Source: Andalucia godoyi (Eukaryota > Discoba > Jakobea > Jakobida > Andaluciidae). From it: 64,000 nucleotides of DNA. Position numbers and translations under genes: made by a program. Location of the stretch: positions 62,001 through 126,000 of the forward strand of contig VRVR01000013.1 in the NCBI GenBank assembly GCA_009859145.1, given 5' to 3'. The notes beneath the pieces are model-generated. The model was not told where the DNA came from and made no database searches. It saw only the letters and a program-made list of their open reading frames with translations. This document shows positions 57,101 to 64,000 of the stretch, piece after piece (positions within the stretch are counted from its first letter, which is position 1; the number at the start of each line of letters is the position of its first letter).

Positions 57101-59090
57101 TCGGGCAGACCTCCGTTCAGAATGGGACATTGAGCGGCACGCGATGGAGCAGTCCGCCGAAGCGACTCTTAAGGAACTGGAGAAATCGCATTCTGTTGCT
57201 CTGCAGCGTGCACATGATGATCAACAGAAGCAGGTGACGGAAATTCAGCGGAACCATGCTGCGCAGCTGCAAGCGATTCGCACGGAATTGCGCGCTGACT
57301 ACGGAAAGCGTGTCGCTGAAATCGAAGCAGAATGGAGAAACATTGCTGGTCGTAATAACGATTCGTTTGAACGAGAAGTCGAAAAGAAGTACTCGGAAAT
57401 GCTGCAGATCCGCGATCAAGACGACGAGGCTCGCAGAAAGATGTATGCCGATCGCGAAGCCGAAGTTTTGCGTGCGGCGGATGAGCGGGTGGAGTCTCGT
57501 GTCCGACAGTGCCGAATGACATTGGAAGACGAGTTTGTGGAGAGACGCAAGACACTGGATACGGAGGTGGAGAAGAAGCGAGTGAAACTGGATGAACTGT
57601 TTGACAGTCGTAGGATGGCTCTTGAAGAAGAATGCCGTCAGTCGGTGAATCACATTGTCGAGGAAGAAGAAAAGAAGCGGCAAACTCTTTCGCAGCAATT
57701 GCAGGAAGAGTATCTGGCGAATCTCGAGAAGCGCGAGCTGCAGTACCGGGATGAGTATGCAGAAGTCTGTCGCATCACTCGCGTGCAAGTTTGTGAAGAA
57801 GTGGAAGCGCTGCGATCCACGATGGAAGAGGAGCTTCGTTGCCGCCTAGAAGCTGAGATTTCTTCCGCAGTCCGCGCAAAGACTCACCAAGAACAATCCG
57901 ACCAGTTGTCTGCATTCATGGCTGAGCTTGAAATTGCACGTGTCGAAACGGAGAACAGGCTGAAGTCTGAGTACGACCAATTGTTGACAAGTGCCCTTGT
58001 TGCCCGGTCTGCAGAGGACGAGCGGATTCGGTCGACACGTGAAGAACAGTACCGTGCAGAACTTGAGAGCTGCCGCCAAGAATCCAAGCAATGGGCAGAA
58101 TCGGAGATTGGTAAGATCCGTGGTCATGTTGAGGAGCTGGATCAACAGATTATCGATCTGGAGGACGCCAAACATGACTTGGAGCTGCGGATTCGTTCCG
58201 AGTGTGCAGAGGATATTCAGCGCAAGCTTGCTGCTGCCGAGGAGGTTCGACGTGCTGAGCGTGAGCGTCTTGAACAGCTTATCCTCCAGGAACGGCAGAT
58301 GCGTGTGGAGGAAGCCGAGAGGTATGCTGCCGTTGAGGCAGAAAGAGGTGCTCGTGAAGACGCGCTACGCAAGGACCGTGCCAATCTTGAGCAGGCAACG
58401 GCACAGCGGGATGCCGAAGAAGCTGAGCAGCGAAAGATCAAGGAAGATCAGCTTGGAAAGCTGCGTGGACGCTTGTCGGAGCTTTGGGGGGCTTTGGAGT
58501 CTGACGTTGCCGAACGTGCTGAATTCTTGTGGCAATGCGAGCTGAAGGCAGGCTTCTCTCATCCGGTCCTGGATATGTACAAGTCGGAAATCGAGCGATT
58601 GTCGGAGCAACTTCCAGTTATGGATGCCGTCACTCGACGAGAGTTCATCAAGTATCGCTTGCGAGAATTGCGCCGCGAATCGGCACCATTGACTGCTGTT
58701 GGTGTCGATGCAAAGTCCAGACTGGCGTCTTCAAGACTGCAGCGCGAGGAATCCCAGCGTCGAGAGCTTGAGAACGAACTCAAGAAACTGACGTTGGAGC
58801 TCACTCGTGACATCCCGCCTTTGGAGAAGAAGCACAGCCGTCCTGTGACGTATCGCAACCGACACTATCTTCAAGTGCTGATGGAAGAACAGAAGACAGG
58901 GACGCTTTTGAACCTTACTCTTCCTGTAGGTACGACGACTGTCACCAATGCTTCTCTTGCGGTCTCATCCTCTGCCATTGGTGCAGCTTCGCTGTCGGCC
59001 TCTGGAATTCAGAACAAGAGCACAAATTCGCAGTTGAACCAGAGCGGCGGTTCTGTACGCTCCGCCGCATCTCCTACACGCCTAGTGTGA
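51123..59090 (+). CDS. Giant coiled-coil protein, 2,655 residues, single exon
   Basis: One uninterrupted 7,968-base frame. The first 160 residues are Ser/Pro/Asn-rich, including an Asn/Ser run at about 80-94; MSDADRQARLAAYRERRQRS at the start is short and basic. From about residue 165 to 2,420 the protein is nearly continuous coiled coil (Glu, Arg, Lys, Gln, Ala heptads) with occasional skips. The C-terminal part, about 2,455-2,570 (LSELWGALESDVAERAEFLW, ...VLDMYKSEIERLSEQLPVMD and RREFIKYRLRELRRES), has the spacing of PRC1/Ase1/MAP65 spectrin-like segments; a disordered Thr/Ser tail follows. I would expect a centrosome/basal-body or Golgi/tether role, but cannot name a family. Such coils are hard to align, so the PRC1-like remark is tentative. 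Frame and length are secure. Confidence 0.85.
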   Translation: MSDADRQARLAAYRERRQRSGTIAPGSPASYQTSLNEGQLSPRGDLSPTAYQNDGALKSGQMSPTDSVSSESVNPLLPASNNSNNNNNNNNNSSTNLSVQRSSRAQTVAGPGPQGRKTSNGSASVVVSPTISRAPSHTDLAGELNAGTSDTASGAAAGSNEFLRRADGMIQEYKRAAREIAQKAAADVRAAHQREIAAIAEAERAKLVAEQKARQDADDFVSVERGKISKQLEELRERELRLDARIRELVEEKRSEWEIHIGAVLERRQQTLLEEVRLRHTAEVDRIRKECADEVLKAREELRKEQMEALARAASENAVRRERLAKEEEERRMRVHEEYKDRIKDMQVEIEALKARSIEEREMVKQEYSSRIVSLETELKNRDDYIRTKMNELSKSLTEVSERERNAGMRADRAEWERTHDISRLEDEWKARSGVWENERVQLKSQIGDLESKIEVNRSQLRASQDEVIRLKDELRNTTASVRQAASDDTDSQIASLQQQWAQERSDLLEQISSLRGRLDKVRSEFVALDETRKLQVQDVSASYAEAIREWAGKLQQAQDDIRLQQQQLNIQITAATEAEMSNWKMQLDEAQCALRKEEQTHRNALYELEQKMRSEYDARMSLCQQQHEEKFADVSSRYSNWQQSHEKSSSERLLALEKQFGDRVVSLHSENAKQLEAIRISMDAEKEELLTHMKKVHQSQLGSLEADLERTRRSNSESIAARDLEWEQRLEESHAQSVRKIRETSDNAAAIMDKLRSEMLLLDEKHREVTVKMQQDHALKVQSLLLSIGVLEEKLRIHDEEIRELEDKHRKDVGVKDSEFDEKIRQLRLQHDAHVTEIRNEFSVAKIAIEDGHAKERDGWSDSLRKVHDDHAAAILDWSNRLDAVRKDAAEKQTLHAQEIARWKALFGAKEVELQERVAAEKDITVSELNVQKEKYLAVIRQHEEKFAVRRNEYDASLAKVENDYAEKLTKELEDASKRHGDAISAIAEQHRLQIAAIQSGFEDQRISMEEKHRLEESELRKRQEDQLAAHGAALVQRIAEHDVVIVELEVTVARLREECESVRLQAAADIEKRAAEYASKLEEMCRESDAKARKWEADTAAAKAAASSEVDALKSKHASEVEALRSEMNEQSAKDRSSLEQEATRLRKELDSTIATYKEKLREADARASSKYEKSEEDGKRRVSQLVSEYESQIENLRKGHEEHVSQLESSSQEARTAHMEARKRQESVHTAQLEARERRFREDLQLAAEHAAADAQRRHSEELKVLMDSHEAFVRDLTGKHAHEIESLDVRYDELRISHAEDLSKVAAAHDTEIRAIEERQREKIQALRSEHDALRDLHRQQIANVVREQETAMDSLKKKHDAETQSLRKCIHDLRLQHQTTLDAIHAEHEATVSRIERESLERVEKSERRLSDSQSSSIGKVAELESMVEKVREDCSKKLADAEDRLREQAMRHASLMDAAEKRHADDVEALHRLSAEIQTDHAQKLADLRRERDDAVSLVRNEWSLKLEQQHAEMEDERRLWSLQKQQLIDVRLQTDNDWRLKMRDVEVVARRERDEALAQQTREFEASLATLQSELDSSRRSADEIRSKMSAEHSEEKRRLAKEHRNEINALINDHQIAFDSREESWNQQRVSLEQEVEMREKKAREDAANDQRKLFDRIVELQREYAEAYRAQDVAHRQRIDALVEESGQRWNSWQQGIAKMQARHDDDIAELQKGHAKEVERLSTSHEEELSQIRAKFSSEAEQHRIMLTELRNTTESRIEEVRVFYLQQVSRMQDAHEAEIESIRKVHDAEILKLKDSHLGDLERVETNHSDALLRAREEWNVQTARQLEDQMRVSELERLKVSADLQRSFDQSLNRVVSSLRDEHSKTIAKMSETHSAEVGSLQKMHTQAVNDITETTEQRIAAVRYQAAQDLCALEKDLSEQSASRIAIVLAQQKQEFELLVRNHELERLEWEERLRLAVQLSIAETARWRTEQESMWRERVRADLRSEWDIERHAMEQSAEATLKELEKSHSVALQRAHDDQQKQVTEIQRNHAAQLQAIRTELRADYGKRVAEIEAEWRNIAGRNNDSFEREVEKKYSEMLQIRDQDDEARRKMYADREAEVLRAADERVESRVRQCRMTLEDEFVERRKTLDTEVEKKRVKLDELFDSRRMALEEECRQSVNHIVEEEEKKRQTLSQQLQEEYLANLEKRELQYRDEYAEVCRITRVQVCEEVEALRSTMEEELRCRLEAEISSAVRAKTHQEQSDQLSAFMAELEIARVETENRLKSEYDQLLTSALVARSAEDERIRSTREEQYRAELESCRQESKQWAESEIGKIRGHVEELDQQIIDLEDAKHDLELRIRSECAEDIQRKLAAAEEVRRAERERLEQLILQERQMRVEEAERYAAVEAERGAREDALRKDRANLEQATAQRDAEEAEQRKIKEDQLGKLRGRLSELWGALESDVAERAEFLWQCELKAGFSHPVLDMYKSEIERLSEQLPVMDAVTRREFIKYRLRELRRESAPLTAVGVDAKSRLASSRLQREESQRRELENELKKLTLELTRDIPPLEKKHSRPVTYRNRHYLQVLMEEQKTGTLLNLTLPVGTTTVTNASLAVSSSAIGAASLSASGIQNKSTNSQLNQSGGSVRSAASPTRLV

Positions 59091-59362
59091 GGTCGATGAA
59101 TCCTTTTCTTTTACTAGCGCGCGGATACCAATAGGATCTCTCACTGTTGTTGTTGTTGTTGTTGTTGTTGATGATGATGATGATGTTTTTGTTATTTCTT
59201 TTTTCTTTTTCTTTCTTTCTTTTTTTTTTTTTCAGCGTTGATGTTTTTGTTCGTGTCTTTGTGGGAGATGTTTTGATTGTTTTATGACGTGATTTGTATT
59301 ATTATTATTATTATTATTGTTATTATTATTATAGCTCTTCTCTTTTTTTGTAATTGTTATCT
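59091..59362. repeat. Convergent region with GTT/GAT and ATT repeats
   Basis: The 272 bases between two converging stops contain (GTT)n then (GAT)n at 59141-59185, T-rich DNA and (ATT)n at about 59297-59331. It is probably the 3' untranslated regions. No gene seen. Confidence 0.4.
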
Positions 59363-61174
59363 TTAAATGACCATTTGTGTTGATTGGTGCCTCAGCGAAA
59401 TGCACGCGTGATAATCTTGCAGTGATGTCCGCGCAACAGGAATCCCTCGCAACGACGTGGACGTTGCACCGACAATCTTCACCGCAACATAGTCTCCGGT
59501 GTCCGCGTCGCACTTGGGAAGCTGTGATGCAATGTTTTCGCCGCAAAGCAGCTTTTGAAGCTCCGTGCGTGTTGCGATGGGAACAGAAGCAGCCGGGAAA
59601 TGCACTCGCATGTTACAGTCCCCTCGACCAGTGACGTCAACATTGGAGTTTCGCTTGGAAGGATTCTCGACCAGCACCAACTCGGTTGTTCCAATTCTTC
59701 GGAAATGCTTTTGCCGGGCAACGTCATGAAACGTGGCAATCACTTCAGCGAGTCGACGCATCTTGACATCTTCAGGAACATCGTCGTTCAGCTTGCGGTG
59801 CGCATACGTCCTTTCTCGCATGGAGTACGCAAACATGAAAGCATAGTCGTACTGGACGCGCTTCAATAAATCCAGTGTTTGGAGATGATCGTCTTCCGTC
59901 TCTCCGCAAAACCCAGATATAAAATCCGACGACAGCGCCACGTTCGTTACTTTCGACCTCATGTGATCAATCAGCTCCAAGTATGCCTCGCGGGTGTATC
60001 CTCTTCGCATCGATTCCAGAACTGCGTTGGACCCAGACTGTGCCGGAATATGAATGGATTTGCAGATGTTCGCATGATTTTGGATAACGTCCAGCACCGG
60101 GTCCGGAAAATCCTTGGGATGTGGGGAGGTGAATCTGATGCGCATCTCGGGGTCTATTCTCGCCACACGGTCAAGCAGATCTGCAAATCGAATGCCTCCC
60201 GGTTGCACCTTCACAATAGAGCGGAATCCCTTCGCCATCAACTGCTCTGCTGTCTCTTCAAATGGTCGAGAACCCGCCGAACCCGCCGAACCTGTTGAAT
60301 CTGATGAACCTTGCACACCCTGCACACCCTGCACACTCTGCCCATCGAGCGAATTCGACTCGTGCCCTGGGCGAAACACGTAAGAGTTGACGTTCTGCCC
60401 AAGCAACGTAACTTCTCTCACGCCTTGTTCTGCGAGGAGTCTGATTTCCTGTTCAATCGATTCCACGGGCCTGGACCGCTCTCGGCCCCTTGTAAATGGA
60501 ACGACGCAATACGAACACATGTTGGCGCAACCTCTCATAATCGAGCAAAAGGCTGCCCTTTTGGACGCGTCTAAGCGAACAGGTGCAATGTCCGCATATG
60601 TCTCATCCGCGGAAAGCATGACATTGATGGCATCCTGCCGTTGCGAAACGAGTCGAGGCAAGTCTCTGTATGCGTCCGGCCCACAAACAACATCCAGCAA
60701 TTGCCGGTGCTCCAACAACGACGTCTTTAGTCGCTCGGCCATGCATCCCAGCACACCAACCACAGTTCCGTTCTTGGCTCTGACTTTCTTCAACGACTCG
60801 AGCCTTCTCCACACCTTATCCTCTGCATTCTCGCGGATTGCACAAGTATTCAAAAACACAACGGACGCATCCTCCGCCGCATCCACACGCGTATATCCTG
60901 CCTTTTGCATGATCGAAAGCACAATTTCAGAATCCGCACTGTTCATTTGGCAGCCATATGTCTCAATGTACACTTTGCTTCGCGATGGATCTGCAGCACA
61001 CAGAGACGCATCCAAGTAGTGCCGCTCTTCCTCGGATCTCTGCACTTCACCAGCGTCCGCCCCATCCTTGGCCATAAAATCACGAAGCGACACTTGCGAT
61101 TTTCGAAGTGCTTCAAGAGTGTCCTTGTGTGCAAATCGCCTGAATACCGATCGACCCCGCATTATCATCATCAT
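59363..61174 (-). CDS. CDK5RAP1: CDK5RAP1/MiaB-type tRNA methylthiotransferase, mitochondrial
   Basis: A 603-residue radical-SAM enzyme of the MiaB family that adds a methylthio group to isopentenyl-adenosine 37 of tRNAs. The N-terminal iron-sulfur cluster ligands are Cys75 (ETYGCQMNSAD), Cys111 (LNTCAIREN) and Cys144 (VLGCMAE). The radical-SAM CxxxCxxC is C216, C220, C223 (RGCANMCSYCVVPF), followed by TRGRERSRPVE. TLLGQNVNSYVF is the next conserved strand, then an insertion with VQGVQGVQG repeats (about 290-315), VRFTSPHPKDFPD-like block, IPAQSGSN and a TRAM domain at the C-terminus. The start MMMIMRGRSVFRRFAHKDTL is basic and suits mitochondrial import. One of four near-adjacent ATGs is used. 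It is divergent from the EDRF1-like gene. Confidence 0.93.
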   Translation of the reverse strand: MMMIMRGRSVFRRFAHKDTLEALRKSQVSLRDFMAKDGADAGEVQRSEEERHYLDASLCAADPSRSKVYIETYGCQMNSADSEIVLSIMQKAGYTRVDAAEDASVVFLNTCAIRENAEDKVWRRLESLKKVRAKNGTVVGVLGCMAERLKTSLLEHRQLLDVVCGPDAYRDLPRLVSQRQDAINVMLSADETYADIAPVRLDASKRAAFCSIMRGCANMCSYCVVPFTRGRERSRPVESIEQEIRLLAEQGVREVTLLGQNVNSYVFRPGHESNSLDGQSVQGVQGVQGSSDSTGSAGSAGSRPFEETAEQLMAKGFRSIVKVQPGGIRFADLLDRVARIDPEMRIRFTSPHPKDFPDPVLDVIQNHANICKSIHIPAQSGSNAVLESMRRGYTREAYLELIDHMRSKVTNVALSSDFISGFCGETEDDHLQTLDLLKRVQYDYAFMFAYSMRERTYAHRKLNDDVPEDVKMRRLAEVIATFHDVARQKHFRRIGTTELVLVENPSKRNSNVDVTGRGDCNMRVHFPAASVPIATRTELQKLLCGENIASQLPKCDADTGDYVAVKIVGATSTSLRGIPVARTSLQDYHACISLRHQSTQMVI

Positions 61175-61718
61175 CCTCCTCCTGCTCCTCCTCCGTACTT
61201 CCCCTTCCTACAATCGTCTATGATCTATGATCAGTGTTCCAAGATCTATTGGTTAGGGTTGGCGAGTCCAGTCCACAATCCTTCATCTGCCTCATCCACC
61301 ACCTCAGTTAGCACTCCGAGATCGTTGCAACCAAACATCACCCTGTAAAAAAATAAAAAATCCTTTCGTACGACGGGCGGATGCACGGAAACCGCGAAAG
61401 ACCGTACAGCAGGCCTGGAACTCTGCAGCTGGAAAAAGGATGTCAGTGCAAACATGACGTCAGTCGAGGTTTGCCGGACATTTACCAAGCCGAATCCAAA
61501 AAAGTAATTTATAATAATAATAGTAATAATCATCAAGTCATAATGATAAACAAAGTTAACAAACAAACGAAAACAGTAAAACGAAAACCGAGGAAAGAAG
61601 CGTGTCCGAACGCCGAGCACTGAAAGTTCAAAGACCGAGGGGTTGTATATTTATTCTCGCTCACGCTCTCACATATTCGGTGTGTGTGCGGTGGTGGAAT
61701 CGGATACTGCGAGGGACA
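61175..61718. promoter_or_regulatory. Divergent region, CDK5RAP1 / EDRF1-like, with weak minus-strand ORF
   Basis: The 544 bases contain a minus-strand frame ending at 61246 with an ATG at 61455 (MFALTSFFQLQSSRPAVRSF). Its last 32 residues (VMFGCNDLGVLTEVVDEADE, then GLWTGLANPNQ) look protein-like and follow a sequence that resembles a splice acceptor (T/A-rich then CAG). A small spliced gene in the same direction as CDK5RAP1 is possible; I could not find exons that join cleanly. An (AAT)n run is at about 61510-61530. Confidence 0.3.
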
Positions 61719-64000
61719 ATGGAGCAGCACTTGAGATACCTTGCTTCGTTGACGGTTCATCAAGAGCCATTGATTGTGCCGCCTGAGTCGTCGCCGGCAT
61801 ATGAATTCACGGAAAGCCCAAGTTCCTCTGGACCGATTTCGGTGTTCGATTCCGTTCTTGCGCGAACATTCGGTTCCCTTTCTCTCCAAAAGTCGCACTT
61901 GTCTCCGTACTTCCCGCTCAAGCTTTCGGATGATGATGATAATGATGATCATGATGATGAAGAAGATGAACATCATAATCGCAAACATAGTAATGATGAT
62001 GGTCATGGTGGTGATGGCACAGCGTTTGGCGGTGGTGATTTTGGCACGCTGAAAGGGCCCAGTTTTGACGTTGTAGGGCAAGTGGAGCATATCAAGGGTA
62101 TCTTTAAACTGCCATTTACAGAGTCGAAGGTCGGACTGGTGGTGCACAGAATGGGCGAGACATTGGCACTGGATGCGCTGCCTGACGGTTTTGAAGGATC
62201 TGGAAATCTTGTGCCTATTGGTGAATCCAAGGCACCCAAGGACCGGAAGATTGTTGCTTCGCAAAAGCCGCCATCGTTGACTCGGAATGTTCACCGAGCT
62301 CTGGAAGAACAGTTGTATTCGAAGTTTTTGTACTATGCAATGTACAGGAGCAGAGACGGAACGGATTGGAAAAGGCGGATCAATGCACAGTTTCCGACAT
62401 ATGACGGATTCCGCGAATTGTTTTCGTACAAGTTTGGTCGATTAGACATTGCTGGTGCTTCCGATATGTTGGTCTTCGGTGCAGAAGGCCGGCCGTCCGT
62501 TTCGTTGAAGCTTCGAGAGCTGGATGAAGAATTTTCGACATCAACTCTAGTGGATTTGTGGATTGATAATGTCATGCAGCAGGTTCCAGAACTCGCCATT
62601 GTGTACCACGCAGAAGGACTTGTAACCGGGTACCAGCTCGTTCGTACGGATGAGATTCCAAAGATGAGGCTTGCAGCATCCTTTTCTCCAGCGTCGGTGA
62701 CCGACAATGCCACTCGGGTGTTCAAGTGGCTGAAGGACATGTGCACAGAAGATGGCCAGACGTATGTTTTGCTCAAAGAAGCCGGTGAAGACTCCGTTGG
62801 TCTCTTCGTCGTGGAATCAGATGAAGTAACGCCGCTGAAGACTTCCATCTCAACGACAAGAAAATCCTCCAAAGGCCTTGCCTATTTGCATTATCGAATG
62901 GCAAAGTCTGTGTGGGAAGAATGGAAAGCCGCCATGACTGACAATATTGTGAAGGATGCCATGGGTCTGGACCGTGATGATCGTGATCGTGATCGTGATC
63001 GTGATCGTGATCGTTTGTTCCGGTCATACGGTACTTCTGTTTTCCGCTTGATATCTTCAGCGACGGAATTCTGCGATCCCCGAGAAGACGCGGATTTGTT
63101 TGCCAAGATCCACGATTTCTCTGCGGTCATCTCGTCCTTCATTGCAGATTGGCTCTCGAAGAGAAAGGACTCTCCCATTTTGAACAGCATTGATTACGTC
63201 GCCTTGTTCGGGGGCGTTTCGCGATTATCTTTGACACACAGAAGCTCTAGCTTTGAAGAGCTGACGGATGATATTGCTCCGCTGCGTCCCCGGACGCCTT
63301 CGTCTATGATTGCGACGGCGGCGCTGCCCAAGCACGTCGGATCTGTGGGTACGTTTCAAGAGAAAGACGCCTTTGCGCTGGTGACCAAATTATCGCCTCA
63401 TTCTCCGCTGTTCAATGTCGTACTGCATCTGAGAGACGCAGTCAAGGCGCTCTTGGAATTTGGAACGTGGTCGGCTGATCGGCGCTATGCGGATCACCTT
63501 TCTGTGCAACTCATTTCCGCATGCAAAGACTATGTGGAGAAGAGTTTCAAGTTAGTAGATGGAGAGGCAGACCTGCGAATGCTCACTCACCTCATTCTGT
63601 CATCGCTGCACATTAGTGTCTCTTTGGTGTATCGGCATGACTCGCGAAAGGGAGACTGGTTCATCGACAAAGATTTCTCCATGATGAAGAACGTATGTGT
63701 GTACTTGTGCATTCTGTTGGGAGACCTTGCTGTGCAGAGCTCATCTCTCCTTTCGCAGCGGACTCTTGTGGACATCTTCCACGACGGCATACTTGCAGAT
63801 TTGTGCCAAAAGATCTTGCTGGCGCCTTCCGCAGCATCGTTCCTCAGCGACGTCTTATCATCGTTCCCAACGGACGACATCTTGGTGCAGGAACAAGTTA
63901 CGATTGGCAATCTTGAGTCGGCATTGCGCTCATACAGTCGATGTGAAACACTGGGTGAGCGTTTCGGAATCAATGGCTCGGATCGACAGGTCCTCCATCG
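61719..64000 (+). CDS. EDRF1-like protein, C-terminus beyond window
   Basis: A frame open from the ATG at 61719 to the right edge (760 codons), so truncated here. It begins MEQHLRYLASLTVHQEPLIV. An acidic, His/Asn-rich insert (about 70-105) follows. Then comes the match to erythroid differentiation-related factor 1: VEHIKGIFKLPFTESKVGLV, VHRMGETLALDAL (human VHRVGRTLLLDE), LYSKFLYYAMYR, then ASDMLVFGAEGRPSVSLKLR (human PIFGGGRYPAVSLRLRD), VDLWIDNVMQQVPELAIVYH and RTDEIPKM. A run of Arg-Asp dipeptides lies at about 418-433. EDRF1 is a nuclear protein with N-terminal globular part and C-terminal TPR repeats, known in animals and plants but poorly understood. The start is well placed: first ATG after the promoter region. 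Confidence 0.85.
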   Translation, partial: MEQHLRYLASLTVHQEPLIVPPESSPAYEFTESPSSSGPISVFDSVLARTFGSLSLQKSHLSPYFPLKLSDDDDNDDHDDEEDEHHNRKHSNDDGHGGDGTAFGGGDFGTLKGPSFDVVGQVEHIKGIFKLPFTESKVGLVVHRMGETLALDALPDGFEGSGNLVPIGESKAPKDRKIVASQKPPSLTRNVHRALEEQLYSKFLYYAMYRSRDGTDWKRRINAQFPTYDGFRELFSYKFGRLDIAGASDMLVFGAEGRPSVSLKLRELDEEFSTSTLVDLWIDNVMQQVPELAIVYHAEGLVTGYQLVRTDEIPKMRLAASFSPASVTDNATRVFKWLKDMCTEDGQTYVLLKEAGEDSVGLFVVESDEVTPLKTSISTTRKSSKGLAYLHYRMAKSVWEEWKAAMTDNIVKDAMGLDRDDRDRDRDRDRDRLFRSYGTSVFRLISSATEFCDPREDADLFAKIHDFSAVISSFIADWLSKRKDSPILNSIDYVALFGGVSRLSLTHRSSSFEELTDDIAPLRPRTPSSMIATAALPKHVGSVGTFQEKDAFALVTKLSPHSPLFNVVLHLRDAVKALLEFGTWSADRRYADHLSVQLISACKDYVEKSFKLVDGEADLRMLTHLILSSLHISVSLVYRHDSRKGDWFIDKDFSMMKNVCVYLCILLGDLAVQSSSLLSQRTLVDIFHDGILADLCQKILLAPSAASFLSDVLSSFPTDDILVQEQVTIGNLESALRSYSRCETLGERFGINGSDRQVLH

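Noticed and set aside
1-64000. tRNA, rRNA, CRISPR arrays, viral or phage genes
   Set aside because: I looked for TTCGA-type tRNA arms, rRNA-like blocks, spaced direct repeats and capsid/polymerase families in gaps and found none convincing.

Overview
This is a window of eukaryotic nuclear DNA from what looks like a flagellated protist with a compact, intron-poor genome. About 35 protein genes occupy 64 kb, on both strands, with intergenic gaps of mostly 100-600 bases. Few introns are visible and they are short: 158 nt in the HOOK-like gene, 61 nt in a PH-like gene, and candidate introns elsewhere. Motile-cilium, dynein and coiled-coil genes (CFAP300, HOOK-like, dynactin p50-like, possibly a CCDC162-like gene) argue for a ciliated cell. 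The best lineage clue is at 2304-2810. It is a nuclear gene for SmpB, the bacterial tmRNA partner, with a basic N-terminus that looks like a mitochondrial presequence. Mitochondrion-encoded tmRNA is known from jakobids and oomycetes. With the rest of the gene content I lean towards a jakobid (Andalucia-like), at moderate confidence and by inference only.

Layout, left to right. 0-10 kb: a truncated coiled-coil gene at the edge, SmpB, a FAR1/MULE-transposase-derived SWIM protein, the NEDD8 E2 UBC12, an RBBP6/Mpe1-like 3'-end processing factor and dynactin p50. 10-25 kb: small genes (one probably spliced), an Mpo1-like membrane protein, a putative mitochondrial acidic protein, HOOK, two poorly known genes (one with a PH-like domain), an OsmC protein, a three-RRM protein and arginase. 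25-41 kb: a hemerythrin-domain protein, a tuberin-like RapGAP, a small unknown gene, an LRR gene whose reading frame appears to continue in the -1 frame, the splicing factor ISY1 head-to-head with CFAP300, COA3 and an EXD-like 3'-5' exonuclease. 41-64 kb: an ABCG half-transporter, a two-TM protein, SARAF, an SDR enzyme, an HSPA14/Ssz1-type Hsp70, a Dam1-like protein, a 2,655-residue coiled-coil protein, CDK5RAP1 and a truncated EDRF1-like gene at the right edge.

Functional groups: mitochondrial upkeep (SmpB, OsmC, COA3, CDK5RAP1, the 12857 gene), cilium and microtubule transport (dynactin p50, HOOK, CFAP300, Dam1-like, giant coiled coil), RNA processing (RBBP6, three-RRM protein, ISY1, EXD nuclease), and membrane or calcium and signalling functions (ABCG, SARAF, Mpo1-like, tuberin-like). 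They are interspersed rather than in operons. Several neighbours are head-to-head pairs sharing 300-550 bp. I found no rRNA, tRNA, CRISPR array, phage or intact transposon with terminal repeats. Long (GA)n, (CT)n and (GT)n tracts recur just upstream of start codons. Gene models come from reading the sequence by eye. Starts were chosen at ATG codons; many of the longest open frames begin with TTG or GTG and were shortened.
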